NCBI RefSeq assembly: GCF_000981385.1
Contig: NZ_LATZ01000131.1
Coordinates: forward strand, 186,001-250,000
DNA: 64,000 bases
Source of the DNA: Bacillus sp. SA1-12
GTDB taxonomy: Bacteria; Bacillota; Bacilli; Bacillales; Bacillaceae
Reading direction: 5' to 3'
Notes under the pieces: model-generated
The model's input: the letters and a program-made list of their open reading frames with translations, nothing else
Told to the model about the DNA's origin: nothing
Database searches by the model: none
Program-made: the position numbers and the translations under genes
Shown here: piece by piece, positions 18,028 through 26,451 of the stretch
How positions within the stretch are numbered: position 1 is the stretch's first letter
Layout of the letters: each line of letters opens with the position of its first letter

Positions 18028-18115
18028 TAATGTAAAATTGAACATTATTCTTCTGTTTCGGCTTTGAAATACCTGATTCGCAATGCAGAAGCCCCTGTTC
18101 AGCCTTAGGCAAATA

Positions 18116-18164
18116 AGCCGCTCTTGAATAGAATACGTTCATTGTCTTTAATTCAAGAGCGGCT
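18116..18164. repeat. Inverted repeat AGCCGCTCTTGAAT/ATTCAAGAGCGGCT
   Basis: A perfect 14-bp inverted repeat with a 21-base centre. A related one, with the same AATAAGCCGC...GAGCGGCTA ends, occurs at 38894-38943, so this is a dispersed hairpin rather than a simple terminator. Confidence 0.7.
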
Positions 18165-18169
18165 AAACC

Positions 18170-18300
18170 CTGGAGGGGCTGGGCGCTGCAGCAAGACAAG
18201 GTAGCAGCGGGACAGTCTTGTTGGCCACACAGACGTTTACGCAAAGGAGCTCACCATGTATGCCTAGCGTAAAGCGAGCTTCTGGAGTGGAGATATCCAA
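18170..18300. repeat. Degenerate dispersed element, TTGATTGGAGCG family, copy at 18.2 kb
   Basis: Contains the recognisable internal blocks AGCGGGACAG, CGTTTACGC, GGAGCTCACC and AAAGCGAGCTTCTGGAGTGGA of a common Bacillaceae intergenic palindromic repeat. No coding frame of interest; it fills the gap between the HAD gene and the germination operon. Confidence 0.6.
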
Positions 18301-18342
18301 TCTGCACTAGTTTGTAAATAGCAAAAAGTTTTCAAAAACAGC

Positions 18343-18507
18343 CTAAATAAAAGACCGTAAGACCACTAAAATACTCAAAATAAACCCGATTAGCCCTAAA
18401 AAGGAAAAGACAAGCAGTTCTTTAATCTCCTTTTTCTTTATTAATTTCGGTATTTCACTAGCAAAAATAATAATAAAGATGACCACGATAAGTATAATCT
18501 TAAACAT
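18343..18507 (-). CDS. Small two-helix membrane protein, third gene of the ger operon (possible D subunit)
   Basis: A 54-residue frame with a clear AAGGA site 8 bases before ATG 18507. Two hydrophobic helices (about 3-16, KIILIVVIFIIIF, and 31-50, LLVFSFLGLIGFILSILVVL) flank a basic loop LIKKKEIKE. It begins 31 bases after the gerC-type stop, on the same strand with similar spacing, so it is the last gene of the operon. Short two-helix D subunits accompany some Bacillus germinant receptors and tune their response; topology and place fit that group. I cannot show homology by eye. It is a likely real gene that is easily missed because of its size. Confidence 0.72.
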   Translation of the reverse strand: MFKIILIVVIFIIIFASEIPKLIKKKEIKELLVFSFLGLIGFILSILVVLRSFI

Positions 18508-18538
18508 AGACCAATCCTTCTTTTAATTGATATGAGTC

Positions 18539-19690
18539 CTATTTCGTTAAGCCGATTCTTCTTACATATACATTTGGATGAACCGAAACGTCTAGTTCTT
18601 TAAACCTTTCATTCCAATCCTTTTTATATTTTTCATTCCACTGTTTTGGGTATTTTTTGTATACAGCTTCACCAAAGCCAAAAATATCTGAGCCTATGTC
18701 ATCCTTCGCTTTAACTAATACTTCTTGAATTCTAGTCTGAATTTCTTTTTCAAGTTGTTCCTGTAATTTCTCAATGTTTTTCGAATTATTTAAATCTAAA
18801 TCTGAAGCATTCTCCATTACATTCATCTCTGAAGTCGTATTCACGTTTATTTTGACTTCGCCTTTTTTAATTTCAGGAACAATTTTTGTTTCAGATCGAA
18901 TAATATTGGCACTAATATTGCCGCCGCCTTTCTCCTCTTCTACCTTGACTGTTATGACGCCAAGATTCATTTGATCCCTTAACCATAGAATCCCTCTCGT
19001 TTCAGAGTCGTTCATCCATCCTACTAATTTATCTCCCTTAAATACTGCTGCACCTATGATCGCTTGCGTTTCTTCTGATTTCTCTTTAACTTTTACTTCC
19101 AAAGGCTCTGTAGCAAATTGAGGAGCTACAGGTTCCAGCCCTTCTGTAAGATACATATCTAAAAATTCTTTAATATTGATTGAAAGCCCTACACTTAGTT
19201 TTGTAAGTTCTCTTGTCTCTTCAGCAGTAACACTCTCTAAACTAGGTTTGTTTTTAATGACTTCAAAGGCATTTCCTTTTGTAAACATAATATAACTATT
19301 CATCCTAGGCTCATGATACCTTGAATAGAAATCGAGAATAGAGGAGACTCCTTTCCTTGCAAAGTCTTCCCCAATTAATAACACCCTGCTATGTGAAAAA
19401 AAGATTCGTCTTGACAGTTTCCCTTGAAGATGTCGATAGGCTTCAGAGAATGTTTTGCCAGTATCTGAAATCATAAATGTACTATTTTCCCCGCTGCCAG
19501 CCGGTCCAGTAGTTGGTCCAAGCTTTGAAGGAATCGCTACTTGAAGAGTTAAACGAATTTCTTCATCCTCTATAAGATCTATTCCAACAGCAGTAACAAT
19601 AGCAATATCATTGATCTCAATTCGATTCCAGCACCCAGTCAGCAAGAAGAATGAGATGAGCAAAATAAATAAAAATTTAGTGGTTTTCAT
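18539..19690 (-). CDS. Ger(x)C-family germinant receptor lipoprotein
   Basis: A 383-residue lipoprotein. The signal peptide ends in the lipobox LLTGC, followed by WNRIEINDIAIVTAVGID, the usual start of GerAC/GerBC/GerKC subunits. The middle keeps FFSHSRVLLIGEDFA and the SLESVTAEE region, and the C-terminal third holds the mixed alpha/beta domain ending in VHPNVYVRRIG. It sits on the outer face of the spore inner membrane as part of a receptor for amino acids or sugars that trigger germination. The gene follows the GerA-type gene by 33 bases. The expected gerB (permease) gene between or beside them is absent. Confidence 0.94.
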   Translation of the reverse strand: MKTTKFLFILLISFFLLTGCWNRIEINDIAIVTAVGIDLIEDEEIRLTLQVAIPSKLGPTTGPAGSGENSTFMISDTGKTFSEAYRHLQGKLSRRIFFSHSRVLLIGEDFARKGVSSILDFYSRYHEPRMNSYIMFTKGNAFEVIKNKPSLESVTAEETRELTKLSVGLSINIKEFLDMYLTEGLEPVAPQFATEPLEVKVKEKSEETQAIIGAAVFKGDKLVGWMNDSETRGILWLRDQMNLGVITVKVEEEKGGGNISANIIRSETKIVPEIKKGEVKINVNTTSEMNVMENASDLDLNNSKNIEKLQEQLEKEIQTRIQEVLVKAKDDIGSDIFGFGEAVYKKYPKQWNEKYKKDWNERFKELDVSVHPNVYVRRIGLTK

Positions 19691-19723
19691 CTTAGCACCA
19701 TCCTGCCTATTTTAAGAGAACGT

Positions 19724-21283
19724 CTAGTTTTTACGATTCTGTGCACCAAGCCTTTTCAAATTCTTTTTTCCCACCTGTTCAGGCCGTTCATCCATTTTCC
19801 ACCAAGGCGCCCGTATAAAGAGATCCTTGAGGTTATTAAAATTGAATGGAGCAATTGGCGCTAAGTAAGGGACACCAAATGATCTGAGCTGAACAAGGTG
19901 AACAAGGATAAAAAATACCCCTAGAAGAATTCCGTAAAAGCCGAGCAAGGCTGCAAGAAACATCATTAAAAAACGAAGCAGACGAATGGCCCCTGTCATG
20001 CTATAGCTGGGAAACATAAACGAAGCAATCCCGGTAATCGATACAACGATAACAAGTGGTGCCGACACAATTCCTGCCTCAACTGCGGCTTGACCAATAA
20101 CTAAGGCGCCAACAATACTAACCGTTGATCCAATTGGTCTCGGCAGCCTCAAACCCGCTTCCCTTAAAGCCTCAAAGGTAATTTCCATTAATAAGGCTTC
20201 TACAACCGCTGGGAAGGGAACTTTTTCCCTTGAAGCTGCAACACTAAACAACAGGTTTGTTGGTAATAATTCCTGGTGAAATGTTGTTACAGCTATGTAA
20301 ATAGAAGGGAACAATAAAGCAATTAATAAAAATAAATAACGAATAAACCGAATAAAGGAAGACATCATGAACCTTCCATAATAATCCTCCGGGGAAGCCA
20401 TCATTTGGAAGAAGGTTACCGGTACAACCAGAGCAAAGGGGCTGTTTTCAACAATGATCCCTATTCTTCCTTCAAGAAGATTGCCGACAACCCGGTCTGG
20501 TCTTTCTGTTTGTAAAACCTGCGGAAATACCGAATAGGGCTTCTCTTCAATAAATTCAATAATATATCCACTATCCTCAATCGCATCTATATTTATTTGT
20601 TGCAGCCTTTTTCGCACTTCCTTAACTAATGATTCCTCCGCTATACCATCAACGTACGTGATAATCACTTCTGTTTTAGAAAGTCTGCCAACCTTCATGC
20701 TTTCTAATTTTAGCTGTGGTGTACGGATTCTTCTGCGTATCATACTTGTATTCGCGCGAATATTTTCTGTAAAGCCCTCCCTCGGCCCTAAAACAACAGC
20801 CTCTGAAGCCGGTTCATCAATGGAACGCTGCGGCCAAGACTGCTCACTTATAAATAGAGCTTGTTTAAATCCATTGATGATTAACACGGTCCCGCCAATA
20901 AAGAGGTGATCAGCAATTTGTTGGATCGTTTCCCCTTTCTTTACTTGGCTTGAGCTGATTTCATCTTCAATATCCTTGAGGGTTAACTGACTCTTTTTCA
21001 GAAAATCCTCATTTTGGTTTAATAACGGCTCTAAGATAGTATTTTCCATTCTTTTCATATCTACTAGACCATCAAGATACAAAACAATAGCTGTATACGC
21101 ATTATTTATTTCAAATTTTCGAAACGTAAAATCAAAAGAGCCTTCAAACAATCGTTTAATTTTATAAAAATCTTCCTCAATGATTCCTGTTAAAAAATCT
21201 GTTTCACTTTGCTGTTTTTTAGCATCTTTATTCATAACCTTTTGTGTTGATCTAAGCAGCTTCATCCACCTATTTATACTCAT
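19724..21283 (-). CDS. GerA-family spore germination protein (A subunit)
   Basis: A 519-residue membrane protein of the GerAA/GerBA/GerKA type, close to the usual length. The N-terminal soluble half includes TDFLTGIIEEDF, the LYLDGLVD segment and GTVLIINGF. The C-terminal half, from about 300, has the membrane helices with family motifs ENSPFALVVPVTFFQM, RFIRYLFLL, LPTNLLFSVAASREKVPFP, EALLMEITFEALREAGLRLP and IGSTVSIVGALVIGQAAV. The A subunit forms the channel of the receptor. Start at ATG 21283, 7 bases after GGGAGG. It is the first gene of an operon with a GerC-type gene and a small two-helix protein. Confidence 0.95.
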   Translation of the reverse strand: MSINRWMKLLRSTQKVMNKDAKKQQSETDFLTGIIEEDFYKIKRLFEGSFDFTFRKFEINNAYTAIVLYLDGLVDMKRMENTILEPLLNQNEDFLKKSQLTLKDIEDEISSSQVKKGETIQQIADHLFIGGTVLIINGFKQALFISEQSWPQRSIDEPASEAVVLGPREGFTENIRANTSMIRRRIRTPQLKLESMKVGRLSKTEVIITYVDGIAEESLVKEVRKRLQQINIDAIEDSGYIIEFIEEKPYSVFPQVLQTERPDRVVGNLLEGRIGIIVENSPFALVVPVTFFQMMASPEDYYGRFMMSSFIRFIRYLFLLIALLFPSIYIAVTTFHQELLPTNLLFSVAASREKVPFPAVVEALLMEITFEALREAGLRLPRPIGSTVSIVGALVIGQAAVEAGIVSAPLVIVVSITGIASFMFPSYSMTGAIRLLRFLMMFLAALLGFYGILLGVFFILVHLVQLRSFGVPYLAPIAPFNFNNLKDLFIRAPWWKMDERPEQVGKKNLKRLGAQNRKN

Positions 21284-21661
21284 AAACACACCTCCCTAAC
21301 CAACTTGCTATACCGACTATTGAAATATATACCGTTAATTCACCTTTTCAATTCTTTTCTAGTTGAATTTATCTTTTCCGAATTTATCCATGTTATGCGA
21401 ACTTTAACATTTAAAATTCAGCTCTGGTAAACACGTTTAGTAATCAGCTGCAGACATTAACATAAAAAACTTCATTGTTAAAAAACAAGTAAGATATTTT
21501 GGTTCTTTTTGGATCTATTTGATTCTTTTTGTCAATCTACTAGGAATGGTAGAGAAAAAAATGTCTTTTTCATAGAAGAATTGTCGAAAGCATTTCAAAA
21601 TCTATCAAAATCATTAATAATAAAGGATATAATTAATATAATTGTTGTGGGAGCTATAAAA

Positions 21662-21883
21662 ATGATGAATATAGATGAGCACTCTGAATTGACTAATAAA
21701 ATTAACTTAGTTAGAAAATTGATGATTGTTACTGCGCAAACAAAAGGAATCAATAATCCTGAAACAATTAAATACAGCGAAGAATTAGACCGATTAATAT
21801 TTGAAACACAATTATTACTCAAAACAAAAGTAAACAAACCATTTAATGCACCTGTCAATGCTTATCACCTTTCAACTACTTGA
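21662..21883 (+). CDS. Spo0E-family aspartyl-phosphate phosphatase
   Basis: A 73-residue protein. The frame extends upstream, but the start is set at ATG 21662 because GGGAG lies 8 bases before it and the preceding residues have no family match. It contains two helices with LTNKINLVRKLMIVTAQTKG and the family signature YSEELDRLI, equivalent to the SQELD motif that removes phosphate from Spo0A~P (or from other response regulators). The tail after residue 60 is unrelated to Spo0E of B. subtilis. It probably delays sporulation; the exact target is not known. Single gene next to the germination operon. Confidence 0.85.
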   Translation: MMNIDEHSELTNKINLVRKLMIVTAQTKGINNPETIKYSEELDRLIFETQLLLKTKVNKPFNAPVNAYHLSTT

Positions 21884-22008
21884 AATTCAGACTTCATGAT
21901 AAAGTGAAACTTATTGGATATTCGGGAAGTTATATTACCTGCCTTTTCCTTTGCTTCTCCCCCATCTTAGGTAGGTGGCTGCCCGTTTGAAATAAGGCAG
22001 GTGGATCT

Positions 22009-22896
22009 ATGGATATTAAACAATTACAATATTTTATTGAAGTGGCCAATATGGGCAGCTTTTCACGTGCAGCTGAGTCATTGTTTATTACTCAGCCTAC
22101 GATTAGTAAAATGATTAAAAATCTTGAAGAGGAATTAGGAGTGACATTATTTGACCGCTCCCGAAAGAAGCTGCTTTTAACAGATACGGGACAAACTATA
22201 TTAGAACAAGCAAAATTGATCGACAAAGCGTTTACTAATTTAGAAATTGAAGTAGACAATCTTTTAGGTTTGAAAAAAGGCCATATTAGAATCGGTTTGC
22301 CCCCAATTTTTGATGCCCATGCTTTTCTCAAGATCATTGGAAGTTTTCATGAAATATACCCTGGGATCACCTTCCAGTTTGTTGAGGACGGATCAAAAAG
22401 AATTGAAGATGATGTGGATAAACATATTCTTGATGCTGGTGTTGTTGTGCTTCCAACAAAGGATGACATCTTTGAACATTTTGCTTTTATGGAAGAAGAC
22501 TTGAAGCTAATCATTCATCCTTCCCATACTTTAGCTGAAAAAAATGAAGTACATTTAGCAGAACTAGCAAATGAATCGTTTATTTTGTTCAACAAAGACT
22601 TTGTATTGAATGATCATATTATCTCTGCCTGCAATCAGACTGGCTTTAATCCGCATATTATTTCTGAAAGCTCACAATGGGCATTTATTGAAGAAATGGT
22701 TGCCTCGAAACTTGGCGTCTCTTTGCTTCCAGAAAGCATTTGCCGCCATCTCAATAGAAATGTCCGGGCAGTAAGGGTAATAGAGCCATCCATTAGCTGG
22801 AATCTTGCCCTTATTTGGGGGAAAAATACATACCTCTCCCATGCAGCAAAGGCATGGTTACAATTTACGAAGGAACATTTGAAAGCCCCATTGTAA
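22009..22896 (+). CDS. LysR-family transcriptional regulator (CidR-like)
   Basis: A 295-residue LTTR. Residues 1-60 hold the helix-turn-helix (LQYFIEVANMGSFSRAAESLFITQPTISKMIKNLEEELG), and from about 90 the periplasmic-binding-like effector domain (IRIGLPPI, DAGVVVLP, LGVSLLPESI). The closest type I can recall is CidR/YwbI, which controls murein-hydrolase exporter or acetoin genes, but no cid or als genes are adjacent. AGGTGG precedes the ATG. A terminator follows at 22939. Its target is therefore elsewhere or unknown. Confidence 0.9.
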   Translation: MDIKQLQYFIEVANMGSFSRAAESLFITQPTISKMIKNLEEELGVTLFDRSRKKLLLTDTGQTILEQAKLIDKAFTNLEIEVDNLLGLKKGHIRIGLPPIFDAHAFLKIIGSFHEIYPGITFQFVEDGSKRIEDDVDKHILDAGVVVLPTKDDIFEHFAFMEEDLKLIIHPSHTLAEKNEVHLAELANESFILFNKDFVLNDHIISACNQTGFNPHIISESSQWAFIEEMVASKLGVSLLPESICRHLNRNVRAVRVIEPSISWNLALIWGKNTYLSHAAKAWLQFTKEHLKAPL

Positions 22897-22938
22897 GACT
22901 AACAACGAAATATACCTTACCCAACAGAAATATGTTTT

Positions 22939-22969
22939 TGAGGATTCACTAGATGAATCCTCTTTTTAT
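22939..22969 (+). terminator. LysR gene terminator
   Basis: Stem GAGGATTCA/TGAATCCTC with a 5-base loop followed by TTTTTATTTT. Confidence 0.88.
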
Positions 22970-23175
22970 TTTGAAATCATTTACATAGATAAAAGCTATA
23001 CTTCAGATAAAAATTAACCATTTTACTTACCTTTAGCGCAGGCGTACACTTGTAACAGGTTAACAAACCTTTCTATAGAAATGATCTTTTGTTGGTACCA
23101 GCCATTTTTAGCCTTTACGGCAGCAGAAAAAGCCGTACATCTTAATGTCAGTCTTGATGAAAGGAAGTTATAAAA

Positions 23176-23733
23176 ATGGAAGCAAAAAAAACGAAGGAAA
23201 GCCGTATTGTTAGTACTGACCAAGTATTATCATGCGATTTAAATAATTATAATACCCTTTTTGGCGGAGTTTTGATGAAAAAGCTTGATAATGTCGCTAC
23301 CTTATCAGCTCGAAGACATTCAAGAGTCAAAGAATGTGTTACAGCATCAACTGATTCAATCGATTTCTTATGCCCTATTCACCAAACTGACTCCGTTTGT
23401 ATTGAATCATTTGTCACTTACACCAGCAAGACGTCTATGGAAATTTTTTGTAAAGTTATTGCCGAAGATATGATGACAGGCGAACGCAGAATGGCAGTAA
23501 CAGCATTCTTAACATTTGTAGCGTTAAATGAAAACAAACAGCCTGTTGAAGTGCCGGGAATCATTCCAGAAACGGAAGAAGAAAAGTTTCTTTACAATAC
23601 TGGTAAAGATAGAGCGGAAATGCGACGACTAAGAAGACAAAAAAGCAAGGAATTAGCTGAATATATTACCGTTAGAAAACCATGGGACAAGTTAGGAGGA
23701 GAGAAGGATGATGCTAGTAACGAATCAAGCTGA
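23176..23733 (+). CDS. Hotdog-fold acyl-CoA thioesterase (YkhA-like)
   Basis: A 185-residue acyl-CoA hydrolase. The hotdog core shows the family motif NNYNTLFGGVLMKKLDNVATLSA with its catalytic region, then CVTASTDSIDFLCPI, the central strand, and a basic tail RRLRRQKSKE. It releases free fatty acids from acyl-CoA in the cytoplasm. It starts after GAAAGGAAG. Its last 26 bases overlap the next gene, so the two are translated as a coupled pair. Confidence 0.92.
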   Translation: MEAKKTKESRIVSTDQVLSCDLNNYNTLFGGVLMKKLDNVATLSARRHSRVKECVTASTDSIDFLCPIHQTDSVCIESFVTYTSKTSMEIFCKVIAEDMMTGERRMAVTAFLTFVALNENKQPVEVPGIIPETEEEKFLYNTGKDRAEMRRLRRQKSKELAEYITVRKPWDKLGGEKDDASNESS

Positions 23734-24079
23734 ATTAACATCGACCAATGAAGCTCTGCAGACATTCAAGAAAGACTTTCCCACACTCTTTAAAAAGCTA
23801 ATGCATGTTGTCAATCTAACACGTGCATTGCAATTCAACTATCAATATATGGGCTGTCTTTTAATGGACGAAGAAGCTGAGCATTATACTCCCAACTTTG
23901 TTTATGGCTCTGTATTACGTTTGTATAAGAAGGAAGTTCAAAACCTAAGGGATGATGAAAATTATGACCGAATAGCTGATTTCCTTTCACATTATAAAAA
24001 GATTGGATATGCAAAAATCTCCTTATTAATTCTTGGCCATTCCCCTGAAACATTAGTTGGCCCTTCTTCTATTAAATAA
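23708..24079 (+). CDS. Conserved hypothetical protein coupled to the thioesterase
   Basis: A 123-residue, mainly helical soluble protein that I do not recognise. Its start overlaps the end of the thioesterase gene by 26 bases and has a strong AGGAGGAGAAGG site, so it is a real gene translated with it. Features: an amphipathic KKDFPTLFKKLMHVVNL helix, a YMGCLLMDEEAEHYTPNFVYGS centre, and a C-terminal GYAKISLLILGHSPE. No signal peptide or membrane helix. Its operon partner points to acyl-CoA or fatty-acid metabolism, but this is only context. Confidence 0.78.
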   Translation: MMLVTNQAELTSTNEALQTFKKDFPTLFKKLMHVVNLTRALQFNYQYMGCLLMDEEAEHYTPNFVYGSVLRLYKKEVQNLRDDENYDRIADFLSHYKKIGYAKISLLILGHSPETLVGPSSIK

Positions 24080-24085
24080 AAAAAG

Positions 24086-24116
24086 TTGAGGCAGTCAATT
24101 AGACTGCCTCTATTAT
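24086..24116. terminator. Convergent terminator between 24079 and 24118
   Basis: Stem GAGGCAGTC/GACTGCCTC with flanking A- and T-runs, suited to both converging genes. Confidence 0.85.
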
Positions 24117-24117
24117 T

Positions 24118-25140
24118 TTATATAAGCCCATTTAACCGCTCAGGGGACAAATCCACGATTCCGTCATCTTCGATAATACTTAGGGTAACATCGGTAATAT
24201 CCTGATCGGATATGATCCGATCCTGAACCCTGAATTTTATATCATCTGCAACGGCAAGTGACAGACCTTTTCTTAACTCAATCAGCCCTTCAACATGATA
24301 ATAACGGCCTTCCTGAAGGATTCTAAGCTTTTTAATATCTGTAACATCTTCATCACTTAAAATGGTTTTTAACACTTTTTCCTCAATATCCTTAGGTGCA
24401 GCTACACCAATTAAACCCATCATATTATCAAACCCTACTCTAAATGCTACACCGATCATTAAAAAGCCAATCAGCAATGTTGCGACGCCATCCAAAAGAT
24501 TAAATTGAGTAAAGGCTGTTACGATGATTGCAATCAAGGCTAATAATGCCCCTGTTACAGCGACAATATCTTCATAAAAAACTAAACGGGTTGGCGGTGC
24601 TGCCCGACGAACATTTTTAAATGCACTAACAACAATTCCAGCTCCTGTTTTTTTCTCGACTCTTGCTTCTCTTAAAATTTCCTTCATTGCCTTCAAAAGA
24701 ATGGCTCCATCAACTACTAAGTTAATAATAAGAACAATAATACTCAACCAAAATCCGCCTGTATGGTCAGCAGGGTGCTGCATCAAGTGCAGGCCTTCTT
24801 TTATTGTTTCGTAGGCCATAATTGTGACCACAATAACCGCAATCATACAAAAGATATTAATTACCCGGCCAAAACCGGTCGGAAATTGCCGTGTCGGTTT
24901 TTTTTCAGAAAGAACACTCCCTATAAAAACAAATCCCTGATTAACTGCATCAGCCAGTGAATGCATGGCGGATGCAAACATAGCACCACTACCGCTCATA
25001 ATATAGGCAATGGCTTTTGAAGCTGCAATTACGCTATTGCCAATCATAGCAACTGCAGAGGATTTATTCCCCTTTTTCATCAAGGTTAGAAATCTATTAT
25101 GTTTTACCTCACTCAACCTTACCGCCTCCATAATTAGCAT
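24118..25140 (-). CDS. Cation diffusion facilitator (CDF) metal efflux protein
   Basis: A 340-residue transporter with about six helices and a cytoplasmic tail. Helix 2 carries MHSLADAVNQ and helix 5 contains an FYEDIVAVTGALLAL segment, the paired His/Asp-Asp metal sites of zinc/iron/manganese exporters. The HPADHTGG loop and long basic loop (KKTGAGIVVSAFKNVRR) place it nearer the SLC30A9-like subgroup than ZitB. The tail IEEKVLKTILSDEDV...YHVEG is the usual CDF dimer domain. The start is ambiguous: ATG 25140 has a weak AAAGG, while an in-frame TTG at 25116 follows GGAGG. The metal is not determined. Confidence 0.88.
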   Translation of the reverse strand: MLIMEAVRLSEVKHNRFLTLMKKGNKSSAVAMIGNSVIAASKAIAYIMSGSGAMFASAMHSLADAVNQGFVFIGSVLSEKKPTRQFPTGFGRVINIFCMIAVIVVTIMAYETIKEGLHLMQHPADHTGGFWLSIIVLIINLVVDGAILLKAMKEILREARVEKKTGAGIVVSAFKNVRRAAPPTRLVFYEDIVAVTGALLALIAIIVTAFTQFNLLDGVATLLIGFLMIGVAFRVGFDNMMGLIGVAAPKDIEEKVLKTILSDEDVTDIKKLRILQEGRYYHVEGLIELRKGLSLAVADDIKFRVQDRIISDQDITDVTLSIIEDDGIVDLSPERLNGLI

Positions 25141-25277
25141 TTTTATCTACCTTTTTTGTGTAAAGAAAAATGATGTTCATTAAAAGCAGCAAAAAACAAA
25201 ATAATAAGTTTGCTCACTTCATTTTAGAACGAGTACATTCATATGATAGAACATGTCCATATTTGGAGGGTCAATCC

Positions 25278-25856
25278 ATGTACTTTATAAGAAAAGGGTT
25301 TATGATCATCATTGGCAGCCTTTTATTATCCTTAGGTATTAACAACTTTTTAGCCCCCCACAAAGTGTTAGATGGCGGAATTATTGGGATTGGCTTAATT
25401 GTAAATTATTTATGGGGACTGCAAGCAGGCCTCATGATGATGATTTTTAGTATTCCAATCTTTTTAATTGCTTGGTTTTACTATCGTGATTATTTTTACA
25501 ACAGCCTACATGGTATGATTATATCTTCCTTTTTTATCGACGTTTTAAACCCGTTAAAAGGACTTTTTCATTTAGAAGCTGTACTTAGCTCTATTATTGG
25601 AGGAATTTTGATTGGCCTAGGTATCGGCTTAATGTTGAAGATGAAAACAAGTACAGGCGGTACGGATCTTGTTGCACAATTTATTTCCGATAAAACTGGA
25701 ATAAATGTAGGTATTATCATTTTTATGATTGATGCAATTGTGATTTTATCGGGAGGCCTTTTATTTTCAACAGACACGCTGCTCCTCTCCATCATCACCA
25801 TTTTATTTGTTGGCATAACAACTAGTTTATTTACAAGAAATGTGATTCATTCATAG
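25278..25856 (+). CDS. YitT-family (DUF161) membrane protein, short form
   Basis: About 192 residues and five to six helices. The start is taken at ATG 25278, after GGAGGG, because the 36 codons before it have no membrane helix or family match. It keeps the DUF161 marks NNFLAPHKVLDGGIIGIGL, the GLQAGLMMM turn and KTSTGGTDLVAQF. It lacks the C-terminal DUF2179 domain of YitT/YpjC proteins (about 280-290 residues), like the short YczE/YitE type. Function is unknown for the family. It is divergent from the CDF gene. Confidence 0.85.
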   Translation: MYFIRKGFMIIIGSLLLSLGINNFLAPHKVLDGGIIGIGLIVNYLWGLQAGLMMMIFSIPIFLIAWFYYRDYFYNSLHGMIISSFFIDVLNPLKGLFHLEAVLSSIIGGILIGLGIGLMLKMKTSTGGTDLVAQFISDKTGINVGIIIFMIDAIVILSGGLLFSTDTLLLSIITILFVGITTSLFTRNVIHS

Positions 25857-26057
25857 TGTAGGTTTCATCATCGTTCAAGTTTATAAAGTGAGACCTGCCT
25901 ATGTAGATTTAAGGGTAAGGAGCGACACTTTTTCAAAAACAACTGGACAAAGGAGACAATCCTGCAGGAGTCTTCACAAACTACCTGCTAAAAAATGATT
26001 AACAATTAAAAATGAACACATATTAAAAGAAGGAGCATTTGAAAGGAGATACTAAAG

Positions 26058-26360
26058 ATGGATTTTTTACCGAGAGAACAAATCATTAATGAGTTACAAA
26101 ATTCCTTCCAACCATTTATTACGAAATATGGAATAGAAGATATAGGTATTTTTGAAGAAGAAGGACAGGATCAACATTACTACTTAGGCTATACAGTCCG
26201 AAAAGATGGTAAAACCTATCATATTCATTCGCCTTTTATTAAAAATCAAGCTGGCGGGTTAGCACCTGAAAAACGAGAATGGACATTAGAAACTGATGAA
26301 CCTATGAATAAAGATCTAAAAGGCTATAAACAATTAGAGGATGCTCTTCGCGAAATATAA
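26058..26360 (+). CDS. Conserved small Bacillus protein (DUF5634-like)
   Basis: A 100-residue acidic soluble protein. It begins MDFLPREQIINELQNSF and has an alternating strand region YYLGYTVRKDGKTYHIHSPF, then GGLAPEKREWTLET. It resembles a Bacillus family of unknown function that I recall as DUF5634; the assignment is tentative. An AAAGGAG site precedes the ATG and a terminator follows. No partner genes. Confidence 0.7.
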   Translation: MDFLPREQIINELQNSFQPFITKYGIEDIGIFEEEGQDQHYYLGYTVRKDGKTYHIHSPFIKNQAGGLAPEKREWTLETDEPMNKDLKGYKQLEDALREI

Positions 26361-26371
26361 TCAACAAGTTC

Positions 26372-26416
26372 AAAAAAACCTTAGCCATTCCATTTGAAAC
26401 AGCTAAGGTTTTTTCA
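26372..26416 (+). terminator. Terminator after the DUF5634-like gene
   Basis: Stem AAAAAACCTTAGC/AGCTAAGGTTTTTT with a 16-base loop; U-rich on both strands. Confidence 0.85.
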
Positions 26417-26451
26417 TCATCATTAATTTCAATCTATCATTTGGGCAAGCC

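Noticed and set aside
21509..21661. Upstream extension of the Spo0E-like protein
   Set aside because: No family match, and a ribosome site fits the internal ATG.
23000..23175. T-box or other riboswitch before the thioesterase gene
   Set aside because: No conserved T-box or riboswitch core was seen; only weak short stems.
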